The position numbers were made by a program, and so were the translations under genes. 64,000 bases of DNA from Bugula neritina (lineage: Eukaryota > Bryozoa > Gymnolaemata > Cheilostomatida > Bugulidae): positions 10,070,973-10,134,972 of the forward strand of contig OZ037770.1 of the NCBI GenBank assembly GCA_964035545.1, given 5' to 3'. The notes beneath the pieces are model-generated. The model saw nothing but the letters and a program-made list of their open reading frames with translations, did not search any database and was not told where the DNA came from. Positions 48,301-59,199 of the stretch are shown piece after piece (position 1 is the stretch's first letter; every line of letters starts with the position of its first letter).

Positions 48301-51300
48301 TTATGCACGCTTCATACCTTTTAGTGTACTCCTCTACAAAGTTTTACAAAGGTCATGCTAAAACTGGACTTGCAAAGCAACTCAGATGCAACAGTTATAT
48401 ATGAGGTGAACTACAATGGTTATAACTTATTCCAAAGTAACTTTTAGACGTCTATAGTTTGTGTTTCTGTTTTCTATCCTCTTAATGGAACATACCTGGT
48501 AAGAAATCATGGGATCCTGATGTCAAAGAATGGTACTATACTCAAAAACGGTGATTTAAAAGTAATGGAGCTGAAAAGTTATTGGGTTCTTGAAAATAAT
48601 TTACCTTCTAGAGAACTCATTTTTAATAATATACAGATACTTTAGCTTCTAATTAGCTGAAACCCTTCACAGTTATTAGCTATTAGCCTGAATAATTCTT
48701 TTAGAATTAAGAAGCTAATCTTCATGGATTAAAAACTTTTGGAACTGTAACATCACTAGTTTCTCTCTTTCCTCCTTAATGACAAGTTTAATGTTGCATT
48801 GTTTTTAGATTTAGAGAATGCTAAAAGCTGTCTTACAGCTCAAGTTTGAGAGAGATTATTACGAACAGCTTCTTCAGTTAATTAAGCTTGACACACTTTC
48901 ATAGTTTACGACATGAAAACAACTTAAACATGCAAATTTATGCATTTCTCTGCAATTTTTGACACATTTTCAGCACTATTTTTTTTAGGTTTGACATGTA
49001 AAAAGTACTAGAAGTCTAGTTTTATAATGAGATGTCTACTTTAATGACTAGGACTGGCAGCCAATGACAGGTGGCTCATAGTGTCTTGTCAATGCTGCAA
49101 CCAACAACTGTGTCTTAGACAGTGGTTGTATACTATGACGCCTAACCCAACAATGTTTATTAGTTTGGTGGTGCGAACACATTGGTTACTACAACTATAA
49201 TCAAAATGTATAATAAACAACAACTACTATGTGTGTCAGATACCAACTGACCAAAATACATGCTGTAGTTGGTCATCTGATTAGTTTTACAAAACCACTT
49301 GCTGGTACATGTCACCATTTGACACCTAGTGACAGATCACCTAAGAGCACTTGTTTTGTATGTTGCTACATGCAGCCTTATGTTCATGTTCACAGCAATC
49401 TTTTGTTTATTGGTTACTTCACTTATTGCATAATAAATTGAAATATATGGTTGACATCAATGTAATTTCATCATTAGTTTATTCTTACCCAAATTACAAT
49501 AAACTAGATAACCTCTAGCTGTGCCTATACATATGTTCCATGAATTTTATTGCAACTTACTAGATATTGAAATATACGTATCATATTAATGCATCATATC
49601 TTGTAATTTTACTAATAGTTGAGTTATAAGAAACACTAGTATAAAATCTAATTTTGCAATTTTTACCTTTAAAAATTTATTATAGACGAAAGCTATAGAA
49701 AAACTATTTTTAAAAAATTATTCTGAAATGTCTCAGAACTTGAAAAACCTACAAAGCAGATTGTACATTTTTATTTAGTATGAAATATATTATGATCAAA
49801 GTGTACGGTTGGTGCAACTGGACATAAAATATAATAGCAATTGTTATTCATCAAGCCATTATAATGCAAAAGAAGCTAACCAGACACCGTAATCCTAATT
49901 TATATTTCATATAGTATAGCTTCGACTACATACTTCAATGCTGGTGCTTTGAAGAAAATTATTCGTAAGCTACGATTAAATACTTTATAACTTTTATTAC
50001 AGCCCGTTAACTGTTTGAAAATGCTTTTCTATTAGATAGCTTCCTTATGTATTGGATAGTCAACTAGATTAAATGAGTTGATAATACGAGATTAAAGAAC
50101 TGGTATTGGAATTAGGTATAAGCAACTATATAAATAGCAGCTTATTTAAACCAGATTTGATTTCAAAGCAGTATCAGTTTCTATCTAATCTCCAATAATC
50201 TGCTATAACAGTGAAGATAATACACTAAATATCTCAGCCACGCCTATGTTTGAAGGATGTGCTAGAAATTTCATACCTTACAGTATCATTATTCGTTTAT
50301 TTCAACTACCCACGTGCATATGCCAGAAAAGTATGCCCAATCTCTTCGAATAGCCATACATTACTAGATAAGACTCTTACAAAAATGTTTAATTATCATC
50401 CTTCAATTTAATTTCCTCGACTAAAGTTTTTGAAAAGATTTATTAGTTTTAAGCTCTCGGATTAATAACTTATTGAAAAGTGTCTCATGAAAATAGAAAT
50501 ATTATTTTTTACTGTACGTGCTGCTGCTAAAACCTCCAGGTTGTCAGAAAGACAAATTTCTAAATTTAGATAGACTGATTTAATCATGTGACCCATTCTA
50601 TTGCGGCCCAACATATAATGAAGTATAAATCATTTTCATAATGATAATAAATTATAATAAGTTATTATTATTGTAAAATAGTACGCTGTCAACTATATCT
50701 AATATATATACCTAAACCTAAACATGCTATATAGCTTGTCAGAAAAGCCATCATAGTTGCATGTTTAACATTTTTCTCAAAAATAAATAGTACGACTCTA
50801 TGTCTATGGCAAATGCCACAATATTCTATGGCCAATAAATATATTACACACAATACAACTAATATATTATATTAGATAATATGTTACATACATACGTACT
50901 GCCTAATATATTATATAATCAGTAATATATCATAAAAAAGCTTTATACTTTAGACTCAACTGTCAAAATAGAGCTCACTAGTTTCAATGGAAACTTACAG
51001 AACAACAATTATATAGTCACTTTAAAGCTGTCTAAAATAGTAGATTCTCTAAGAACTCACGCAAGTTTATAGTCGCTATCCCTGTGAGAAACCCCTAATA
51101 AAACGGGTTTTTGTTAAAGCTGGCTAAGGACTTATTTAAATGGTAGATTCTCTAATAGTACACATAAAAGCTTTGTAAGTTTTTCAATTAGTGAAACAAT
51201 TATCTTTTTGCATAAAAGAAGAATTTTTATACTTTTAGAGTTGATATTATAGACAGTATGTACTTAGCCATAGATATGTACACAGTATATACTTATATGT

Positions 51301-51507
51301 AAGTACGTACACTATACTTATAATATGTAAGTACGTACACAGTGGGTAATTATACAGTTTATATGCTTATATCTGAAGGTACTTACGAAGGGTTATCTTC
51401 TTAGTTTGTAGCTGCCGCAGAAGGTCCAAAAAGTCACATGATGCTGCCACACTAAGGCCGACAGCAACACAGCTGACTATGAGGCATGATGTCAGAATAA
51501 ATTTCAT
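45331..51507 (-). CDS. secreted Cu/Zn superoxide dismutase-like protein, copy A
   Basis: Six minus-strand coding exons join in phase: 51507-51387, 48333-48253, 47595-47458, 47018-46920, 46066-45921 and 45480-45331 (244 residues). There is a clear signal peptide (MKFILTSCLIVSCVAVGLSV), an N-terminal extension with three cysteines, then a Cu/Zn SOD domain from about residue 70. Metal ligands are conserved: FSLHVHE (two Cu His), GGHYNP (bridging His), KNHS, DRHVGD (Zn His and Asp) and SVTVHGG (last Cu His). The disulfide pair PSC and VGCG and the catalytic Arg of STRVGCG are present. The loop between the last His and that Arg is only about seven residues, so most of the electrostatic loop is missing. 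Such proteins may dismutate superoxide or mainly bind metal outside the cell. Intron 1 is 3.05 kb. Confidence 0.9.
47612..47660. repeat. (GT)n microsatellite in SOD copy A
   Basis: GTGTGTG with GC and AT interruptions, in the intron between exons 2 and 3. A shorter GT tract lies at the matching place in copy B (57200-57230). Confidence 0.85.
47972..48145 (+). mobile_element. SINE copy in SOD A intron 2, interrupted by C15
   Basis: It carries GTCATGGGTTCAAATCCCGG (box B), TTGAGAAAAGCATTCCAATG and TTTCACAGCATACACAACAC. It ends GGTCCTCACAGGAATGGAG after a 15-C run (48079-48093). The same intron of copy B carries a related insertion. Confidence 0.65.
51057..51142 (-). mobile_element. SINE 3' fragment in SOD A intron 1
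   Basis: Reverse complement of the SINE tail: AAATAAGTCCTTAGCCAGCT, then GGTTTCTCACAGGGATAGCG and ACTATAAACTTGCGTGAG. The tRNA-like head is absent, as expected for 5' truncation. Confidence 0.7.
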
Positions 51508-51907
51508 TGTTCACAGATGTTATCTACAAAGACAATAATTTTGTGTAACCATATTTTGTTCCTGTCAGCACTAAAATATAAACTTCTTGTGGGAATAAAA
51601 TACAGAACAAGAATAGGATTAAGAGATGTATTTTTTCAGCAAGAAAACTCTTAAAAATGTTACAAGTGAAGAAAAAAAAGAAGCAAAATGATGGAAATAT
51701 CTTTATGTGGAACACACTGCAAAATGCTAGTTGGCTAGTATTTCATCATGCATCTACAATATAATATGTAGTGATTTAAAGAAAATTGCAGCCTTAATAA
51801 CCATTTAAGAGCGATCAAAATAGGTAAAACAAATTATTTATCTTGTAACTTTGCTACATTAAATTAGCCATGTAGTATAAAGAATACCGTGCTTCCTTCA
51901 AAAAAGA

Positions 51908-51965
51908 AATATTACCTTCAGTTTGGTCTCCTCTGTCTCTGCTCCTGCTAATAAATAATTGAATG
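51908..51965 (-). promoter_or_regulatory. probable non-coding first exon of SOD copy A
   Basis: Read on the minus strand, GAGACCAAACTGAAG/GTAATA is a donor (exon end 51916). It matches an acceptor TTTGTAG/ATAACATCTG directly before the start codon at 51507. The same pair is present in copy B, which supports an untranslated first exon and a 5' UTR intron. Confidence 0.6.
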
Positions 51966-51988
51966 TTTTGTCTACGCAGTATGATACT

Positions 51989-52030
51989 GTTATATACCTT
52001 GGCAAGCGTGTCAAATTTCTCTTAGCCAAT
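51989..52030 (-). promoter_or_regulatory. TATA box and CCAAT box of SOD copy A
   Basis: On the minus strand GGTATATAAC (51998-51989) lies about 30 bases before the inferred transcription start. TAGCCAAT on the plus strand (52026-52030), i.e. ATTGGCTA on the gene strand, lies upstream. Both are kept in copy B while the surrounding sequence has diverged. Confidence 0.55.
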
Positions 52031-52099
52031 GAAAACACTTCTCACATTCACCAGCTAATGAATATGTATAGATGGATTATTTATGGCTACTAATTAATT

Positions 52100-54538
52100 A
52101 AGAAATATTTATGCTTGAATTACTATAATATGCGTGTGACATTCATGGACCGTTCTGTACGTGCCAGATTAATGTATGAATAATTAAGATGCCGAATCAT
52201 TGTCAGGTTATTTATGTCATAGAAGAGTCAGTCGTGTGCAGACGATGTCATAGGAAGTTACTAAGAGCATACCAGCCAGCGTCATCCAATCAACAGTTGG
52301 ACTCCATCTTTTTACATACTTGTCATGATTCTGCGTATTTTGAAGGAAACAGATTAGGTTTCCTTGTTTCCAAAACGACTGCAAGTATTTGATAGCAGAG
52401 GAATCAGGAATTGAGTAAGATCTAATAGCAAGAAATAGTATTTTTAACTAAAGAAAACCAAGCAAATTTATAGTCACTATTCCTGTTAGAAGCCCATGAT
52501 AGAAAGTGTATTTTTTAAAAAGTGGGCAATAAGGACTTATTCATATGGGGCACAGGAGAAATTATGACTGGATGTTCTTCCTAACATCACTAATGGCCTT
52601 TGTCGGGGCATCAATGCTATATTAGATGTAGGCAGCTTCTAGGTCATCACTTACTCTGCTAAAGCTTGTACTCTTTTCCTCAGATTCACTAAGTAAACCC
52701 AACAGGTTAGCCAATCAGCATTAGAGTAACATAAATAGACATATAATTTATTATAAGTAAATAAAATTTTTAGGTTCAGTTATTCGCTTTATTTGTGTCT
52801 AAAAAACTTTTTAATAATTCTTTCTGAAAACATTTTTGTGGGAACCTATTTCTATAGAGTGTGTTGCCATGTCAAAAGCCTGTTTTAGAATAGCTGTTAT
52901 AAAATACAGTATATCGTCTGGTTAGATTCACCAATGTGAATCAACACCTTTTGCACTTAATGCTTACATCAACACTACAAAGAGAGCTTATCAAAGCTCA
53001 CCCTACAATATGTCTTAGACGCTATTTCACTTAGTAAGGTTGGCAAGAACTTTTCTAAAACAAGGAAAAGTTCCCTCAGTGTAACACTAGCTTATAACTG
53101 TTGACTGCTAGCCAAGTTAGACGCATTCTAGTTTGTTGCACAACTCACCAAAGAGCACTGATGCGCAAGAAGTTATTTAGGGCTTCCTTATTCATATCAG
53201 CTGATTACAGCTAACTTTGAGGTAGTTTGCGGCTACTAAAATTAATTCGTCACCAAATTACAAACTTTCAACGAAATTTCCCAACAGGCTTGCAATCAAC
53301 GAGTTCTTGTATTTAAAAAAATGTTGAGTGCCAACTAACACTAAACACCACTAAATGTTTTTTCCATAGCTCTATAATATAGAAATTATCTACTTCAAAA
53401 ATAACGGCATTTAGTTTCTTGTTTGACATTAATTAATATGATTTTTAACGGCATTGTGCTATCAACCAAATATTTAAGCTTTTAAATAATTATTCTTAGA
53501 TGTACAGTAAAACTTTATCCGTTAATTTTTTTTCAACTGTTTGTTCAATAGCTTCAACATGAATTAAAAACTAATTAATCAGAAATAATGGCAATATAGA
53601 CACTGGCATGCTAAACTTTTACCAGTGGAGCACATTATTGTGCTTTACTTGTACAGCAACAAAAGTTGCATACTCAGTAGTTACTGTATAATATGAAGAA
53701 ACAGCAGATCAGCTTACATTTGATAATTTCTCGCTGCTCACAGCTCTGTTTCTACGAAACCTAGCTCAATTATACGTTTATGTAGACCAAAAGAAACTGT
53801 ATTATTATATATCATATTGTCACTGTCTCTTTAAGTTAATTTAGCTTTAATATTTTATATAAATACTTTCGATTATAAAGCTGTTAGTCAGCTAAGTTGT
53901 ATTAGTTGATTGTTGCCTTCATAAAAGTATAGAATGAATTGTTTATATGCGGCATAATTACCAACTATCTTTTGAAACTCTAAACTCTAAGGTGGGTTAA
54001 GCTTGGTTTCTAAAAACCATCTGTAGTCAGTCAGAATTTCCTATTTCTGGTGACAAGGGGAGACAAAAATGTTATAAATCCCGTTCCAATATCAGTACTA
54101 ATTACTTATTTGCATCTAATAAAGCTGGTTGCTATGACAACAGTATGCCCTATCATGACCTCATCGTAGGTATAAGAGAAGACAACACTCAATACCTGAA
54201 GCATTACAAACTACTACTTGTTAGTCACCAATTGTACAGTGTGTTCTGCACGTTGCAGTTTCATGCCCTTGAAACTAAAGCAACTCGTTTTCTGATAACT
54301 AAGTTGAAATTTTGAATACCTAGTCTAGTGGTCAACTGTTTTTAGAGCCAACCATGTAATATGACTATTTACGACCTTTTCAATTGTTCTAAATTTATAA
54401 GTATAGAAAACCTAGACTAATAAAATGGGTGCATAAAAATAAGATATACGCTTTTCTAAAAGCTGAATAAGACAGACAAATAATTAGGCAACCGTGAGAC
54501 GTAACATCAAGATGTATAAAAAAAGTTATTACCAAATA
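52100..54538. other. spacer between the SOD duplicates
   Basis: Apart from the SINE at 52453-52650, no exon is supported. A 67-codon plus-strand frame at 52189-52392 with two Cys pairs (VCRRC, HTC) was considered, but nothing around it supports a gene. Confidence 0.5.
52453..52650 (-). mobile_element. SINE copy between the SOD genes
   Basis: On the minus strand it holds GATGTTAGGAAGAACATCCA, GTGCCCCATATGAATAAGTC and the tail CTAACAGGAATAGTGACTAT. The head is degraded. It is the best match to the body of the copy at 22091. Confidence 0.75.
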
Positions 54539-54791
54539 TTCTGTACTGGTTTTAGATGCAAAATAAAATTTATGCAATATCTTGATGCATATATTTGTTT
54601 AAACTTGAAAAGTAAATATTTTTTGAATTGAATATATTTGCACAAAAAATATAGCCAGTTCTTTGGTAGCATCACGTTTGAGAGAATGCCCAATAAATAG
54701 TTTTGTAATCACAAAATACAACATTAGTTGGCAAAATTATATAAAACAATTTTGTTTATCCGTGTTATATGGGGTAGTAGCGGAGATTCTT

Positions 54792-57700
54792 CTAATTATA
54801 GCCAGCAATGAGAGCAACAGCATCGGGGTGATTAGCACCCTCCCACTCAGTAACTGCGATAGTACCACAGCCAACTCTAGTAGACTTAGATCCTCCGTGA
54901 ACAGTCACAGAACGTCCCAACACACTCAAAGGTCCATTCAGTTTTACCTATACAAATATATTCAAAGTGATGAATGTTTAGGTAGAGTAAGCTTAAAATA
55001 TATCTATAAATGTTCTCTGTTGAGGTAAAAATCTGGTTTAAGAAGATAATTTCTATTGTGAGCAATGCGCTTCACTGTTTATAATAATATATAGTGTGTA
55101 AAATTATAATTAGCAAGCCTGAATAAATGTATTTTTCAAAATTTTAAAACCGCATTCATATTTTAGTACAAAAATATATTTTATAATCTATAATCTTCAA
55201 TTTCTAGTTATAACTAGAAATTGAGGATAAATTATAAGTTATATTTTTATAGGCAAAAATGAAATTTCTATTGTAATCATGTGAGATTGTTTAACTTTGA
55301 CCATCTTTTTAAAACTGAAAATTCCTATTTGCAAAAACTTAAAGCTGAAAAAGGTTTATCCAATAGACCAATATGAGTTGTATTATAATAGCTAGTAGTT
55401 GACTACAATAAACTCGCAATAAAATACCTGCGTGTCAATATTTTCAAACACCAAGATATTCTTGTTGGATTTGAATGTTGATGGTATGGTTACCCTGGCA
55501 ACGTCCCCAACATGTCTGTCTTCTACAGTTGGGTCATTGCTATGGTTCTTGTTACAAGGATTGTAGTGACCACCTAAAGCATGTACACTATGTCAACCAA
55601 TGAAGTAAATGTAATAATTGGAATGATTATAACATGAGGAGTCATCTAACTGCCAAGTTAAACAAGATAGTGTACCTAACAACATAAAAATAAAAAGTTT
55701 ATAGTAAAAAATAGATGTAATTAATGGTGGTTTGTTGTGCACTATATAACTGAGCTTAGCTCAATTATGAAACGATGTTGAGCTAAATAAAAATTTTAAT
55801 ATTTTGAAGTATATATAGCTGAAATCTTGTGCTTGTAAAGAAATACATTGTTAGCTGAATAAAATAATATTGCTATACAGGACCATGCAGCGATGTTATT
55901 GTAGCTATTAACAGGAAGTAAAAGCTATGACGTAAAATATGAGCTTTTCATAGGAAAATGATGGTAAAACTATTGTCTTCTATCTTTATAGAAGTGTGAA
56001 AAAACTACAATATATAGTCTTTGTTTGTTGAATATATCCTTGTTATAGAGCCGAAATTATAATAATCCTAGAAGCATTCAGTTCCACATGGAAGTCAAGA
56101 CCCTTTAGGTACCTAGCACTGCACAATAAAACATTATGCTTTGTTTCCACCTAAGAAACTAGAATAGATTTTGAGCTTGCTGCAAGGATAAGAGATAACA
56201 CACTGCCATATTTGGTAATCAACTCTTAGATTAATAAAGATCTCTACATTATGCTCTAACAAAATAATTCAAACATATTTTTTTCTTTAAACAAGATTTG
56301 AATTATTATAAAAATACCAGTTGAAGTGCAGCTGGGATTTGTCTCTCCTTTCTCGTGAACATGTAGAGAAAAGTATTGGCTGTCAAAGAGGAAAGCGTGA
56401 GTTCCTTGAACAGCAGCTGAAATATCATTTAGTAAAATAAAAAAGGGGATTATTATATATAGGCATAGATAATTGATATCTTTGTTGGGTGGGTTTATTT
56501 AACCAATCTGTTTTGACAATTATATATTTGGTCTAAATGTGTTATCTATTAAACAACGATCAGTAACACGAATTGAAAGAGCAGCCATTTTTGTAGACTG
56601 TTGTGTAACATAATATTGGAAATCTATTGTTTGTTGAGTCATTGTGGATGAGGAGTAAATTGTATTAATGTATTTTGTAAAAATTATAGCATTTATAAAC
56701 AATGCATGATAAGTTATAAACAAGTATCTAAAATTTCTTGAAATAAACCTTGAATTATATATGTCAAAAAATCATTAAATGATAGTAATGTTAGAATCTT
56801 TCAAATTTAAAAAACTATTTTTTTTTGTATCAATAAAGTTCTTTTGAATTTGATTGTCAAGTTTCATGAAAAGAAAATACCGTGAATTCTTGTTGTTCGA
56901 CTGTCAATCTGAGTGAAACTGATGACTCCTTTGACATGAAATGGATAGCTGTTCCCATCGGCAGCAGAAAACTGTCCACTCTTTTCAAACTTGGCGACAG
57001 CTTGGGTGACGTCAGCCTCTATCATACAATACAAATTTATATATAACTTAACCTGTGCAGCTGTTTCAAGGCTTGTTCTTTTGTCAACAGAACAGAGCAC
57101 CACACTTTTGCAATAAGATAAATAAATGTTTAATTGCATAAGTTTAATATTTTTAAGATGTGTGACAACTTTAATTAAAAAAAACCTAATTCATTATACA
57201 TGTGTGTGTGCGTGTGTGGTGTGTGTTTGATTGATTGTAACAGAGTGAAAATAGTGAAACCTTGTTTTATCATTTTTGGTCTACCATGCAAAGTATCTGC
57301 CATCATATCATCTACTCTTTTAAAGAGTTTAGCTTGATAAAATGAGTTGTCAGGAAGCAACTGTGGTTTTGTAGTGAGAGGGCTGACTTGGTATATGTGA
57401 GGTTATGGGTTCAAATCTCAGCAGGATTACAAGTTGTGATAGGAAGAGTATTAATTTCTGTGTCACAGCATACACAAACCTTGGCCTAATCAAACAAACC
57501 TTCAACACCATTATGGTGTCTCATACTTTAAATAAACCTAAGTTTTTAAGAAATAATTTGTCAATGACTTTTGCGATTTGTTATTATCTAATAAGAGATA
57601 TAGTAAATATGAAAGTTGTTCTAACTGTAGTTACTCTAAGTATGTGCACACAAATATACAATGAACATATTTTACCTGCTCTGCAAGATGGCTGAAATCC

Positions 57701-58454
57701 GTAGCGGCTTCGTGGCGGGGTGGTCATGCATGTGCGCATGTACTTTCCTACAAAGTTTCACAAAAGCTATTAATAAGAACAGAGTTTAAATTAAAAAAAA
57801 ATTAGCAATAATATTTGAAGTGAACTATATGGATGTGGTTTTTTAGCAGTTGTGATTTGCTGCCATTTAGTTTGGCTTTCGGCTTTGAATCTTTATACCT
57901 CAACTGTATTAAGCCCAGCTTAATTTCATAATATGCTAGATAATTTTGATGCTAAAAATACTCCCTACAAAAAACATTGATTTAAACTTATTTTTAAGAT
58001 TAAGTACTTTCGAACCCATCTTATTATAACATGCCAAGTAATAAATCAACTAATTTTAATACCAAAAAGCCAGAAATTTAAAATTTGTAAGGCAGAAAAA
58101 TCGTTGAGTTCTTAAAAATAATATATTATCTCACAGAAAACCTTTTTTTAAAAAAAAATGTATATATACCTTAGCTAATAAATGATAGCAATTAATTGCC
58201 ATGGCAATTAATTGCTATCATTTATTAGCTATACTATATACCTACATACAATATGTAGGTACACACACAGTATATACTTACAATATGTAGGTACATATAC
58301 AGTATAATATACTTATAATGTGTAGGCACTTACGGAAACTAAGCTTATTTGCTTGTAGCTGTCGCAGAAGGTCTGAAAAGTCACATGACGCTGCCACACT
58401 AAGGCCCACAGCAACACAGCTGACTATAAGGTATGATGTCAGAATGAACTTCAT
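54792..58454 (-). CDS. secreted Cu/Zn superoxide dismutase-like protein, copy B
   Basis: This is the tandem paralogue of copy A with the same six-exon structure and identical splice phases: 58454-58334, 57747-57676, 57018-56881, 56416-56318, 55573-55428 and 54947-54792 (243 residues). The signal peptide, N-terminal cysteines, all Cu and Zn ligands, the disulfide pair, the catalytic Arg and the shortened electrostatic loop match copy A. Exon 2 is three codons shorter and much diverged (KYMRTCMTTPPRSRYGFQPS). The last exon reads two codons further (AGYN, then stop). The core exons 3-6 are far more alike than the introns. Intron 1 is 586 bases here against 3.05 kb in A. Confidence 0.9.
57352..57480 (+). 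mobile_element. SINE copy in SOD B intron 2
   Basis: It contains GAAGCAACTGTGGTTTTGTA, GGTTATGGGTTCAAATCTCA (box B), GTGATAGGAAGAGTATTAAT and TGTGTCACAGCATACACAAA. It shares the CACAGCATACACAA ending with the insertion in the same intron of copy A. Confidence 0.65.
58172..58231. repeat. perfect 60-bp palindrome
   Basis: The left arm TAGCTAATAAATGATAGCAA..GCCA is followed without spacer by its exact reverse complement TGGC..TTGCTATCATTTATTAGCTA, centred between 58201 and 58202. It lies in SOD B intron 1, about 100 bases from the exon 1 donor. An AT-rich cruciform or hairpin would be expected. Confidence 0.92.
58235..58332. repeat. tandem TACCTACATATTGTAAGTATATACTGT-type repeats beside the SOD exon 1 donor
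   Basis: Read on the minus strand, the donor C/GTAAGTGCCTACACATTATAAGTATA is followed by about three related units of roughly 30 bases. Copy A has similar units (GTACGTACTTACATATTATA) at 51236-51386. Each unit contains GTAAGTA. Confidence 0.65.
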
Positions 58455-59007
58455 TGTTTACAGATTTTATCTACAAATACAATAACATACTACTTTTATA
58501 TAATAATATAGTATCTTTATATAACAAGATAATTATTTGTACTTCAGTACTAGGAACCCATCACCCACACAGGACCACGCCACCCACACAGGGCCCCGGC
58601 AGTGAAAGTTGACCACTTTAGTACTGGGATATAAAAATAGACTTTGGAACAAATAGGAATAGAATATGGAATACAAATAAAACAAAAAAATTTTAGGTTA
58701 TTACTATATTCAAATGAGAGAAAAATTTTGTGGTTAAAGAAGTTAGGCTCTGAAAAAAATTGTTGCAAGTAAAGAATAGAACAAGCACATTGAAAGCAGT
58801 ACGAATATGTTTATGCTAGTCAACTAGTGTTCTATATCTTATACTGTATGCTATGATTTACAGTAAATTATAACATTTAGTTACCAACAGCAATAATTTA
58901 TATCAAGAAAACAACACAATCAAAACATATTGTTGATATTGTAATTTTGCTCTGTTGCATTAGCCATGCAGCATAAAGAATTCTTTATTCTTCAAAAGAG
59001 AAATATT

Positions 59008-59130
59008 ACCTCCAGTTTGGTCTCCTCTACCTTTCACTCTTGCTAATGAATAGTTTGAATATGTTTTCTTCAGAGTATATATATATTGTCATATACCTTG
59101 ACAATTTCGTCAACTTTCTTTTAGCCAATG
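59008..59130 (-). promoter_or_regulatory. first exon and promoter of SOD copy B
   Basis: On the minus strand, GACCAAACTGGAG/GTAATA (exon end 59010) is the non-coding first exon donor, paired with TTTGTAG/ATAAAATCTG before the ATG. Upstream are GGTATATGAC (59097-59088) and an inverted CCAAT (59125-59129). All have clear counterparts in copy A. Confidence 0.55.
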
Positions 59131-59199
59131 AAAATGCTTCTTACATTACCTATCTAATATAGCTAGGTAGAATATTTATGGCTATCAATTTTCATGTTT

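Noticed and set aside
52189-52392. Possible 67-residue protein with CxxC
   Set aside because: It has no signal peptide, splice context or recognisable domain, and it sits in the spacer between duplicated genes.
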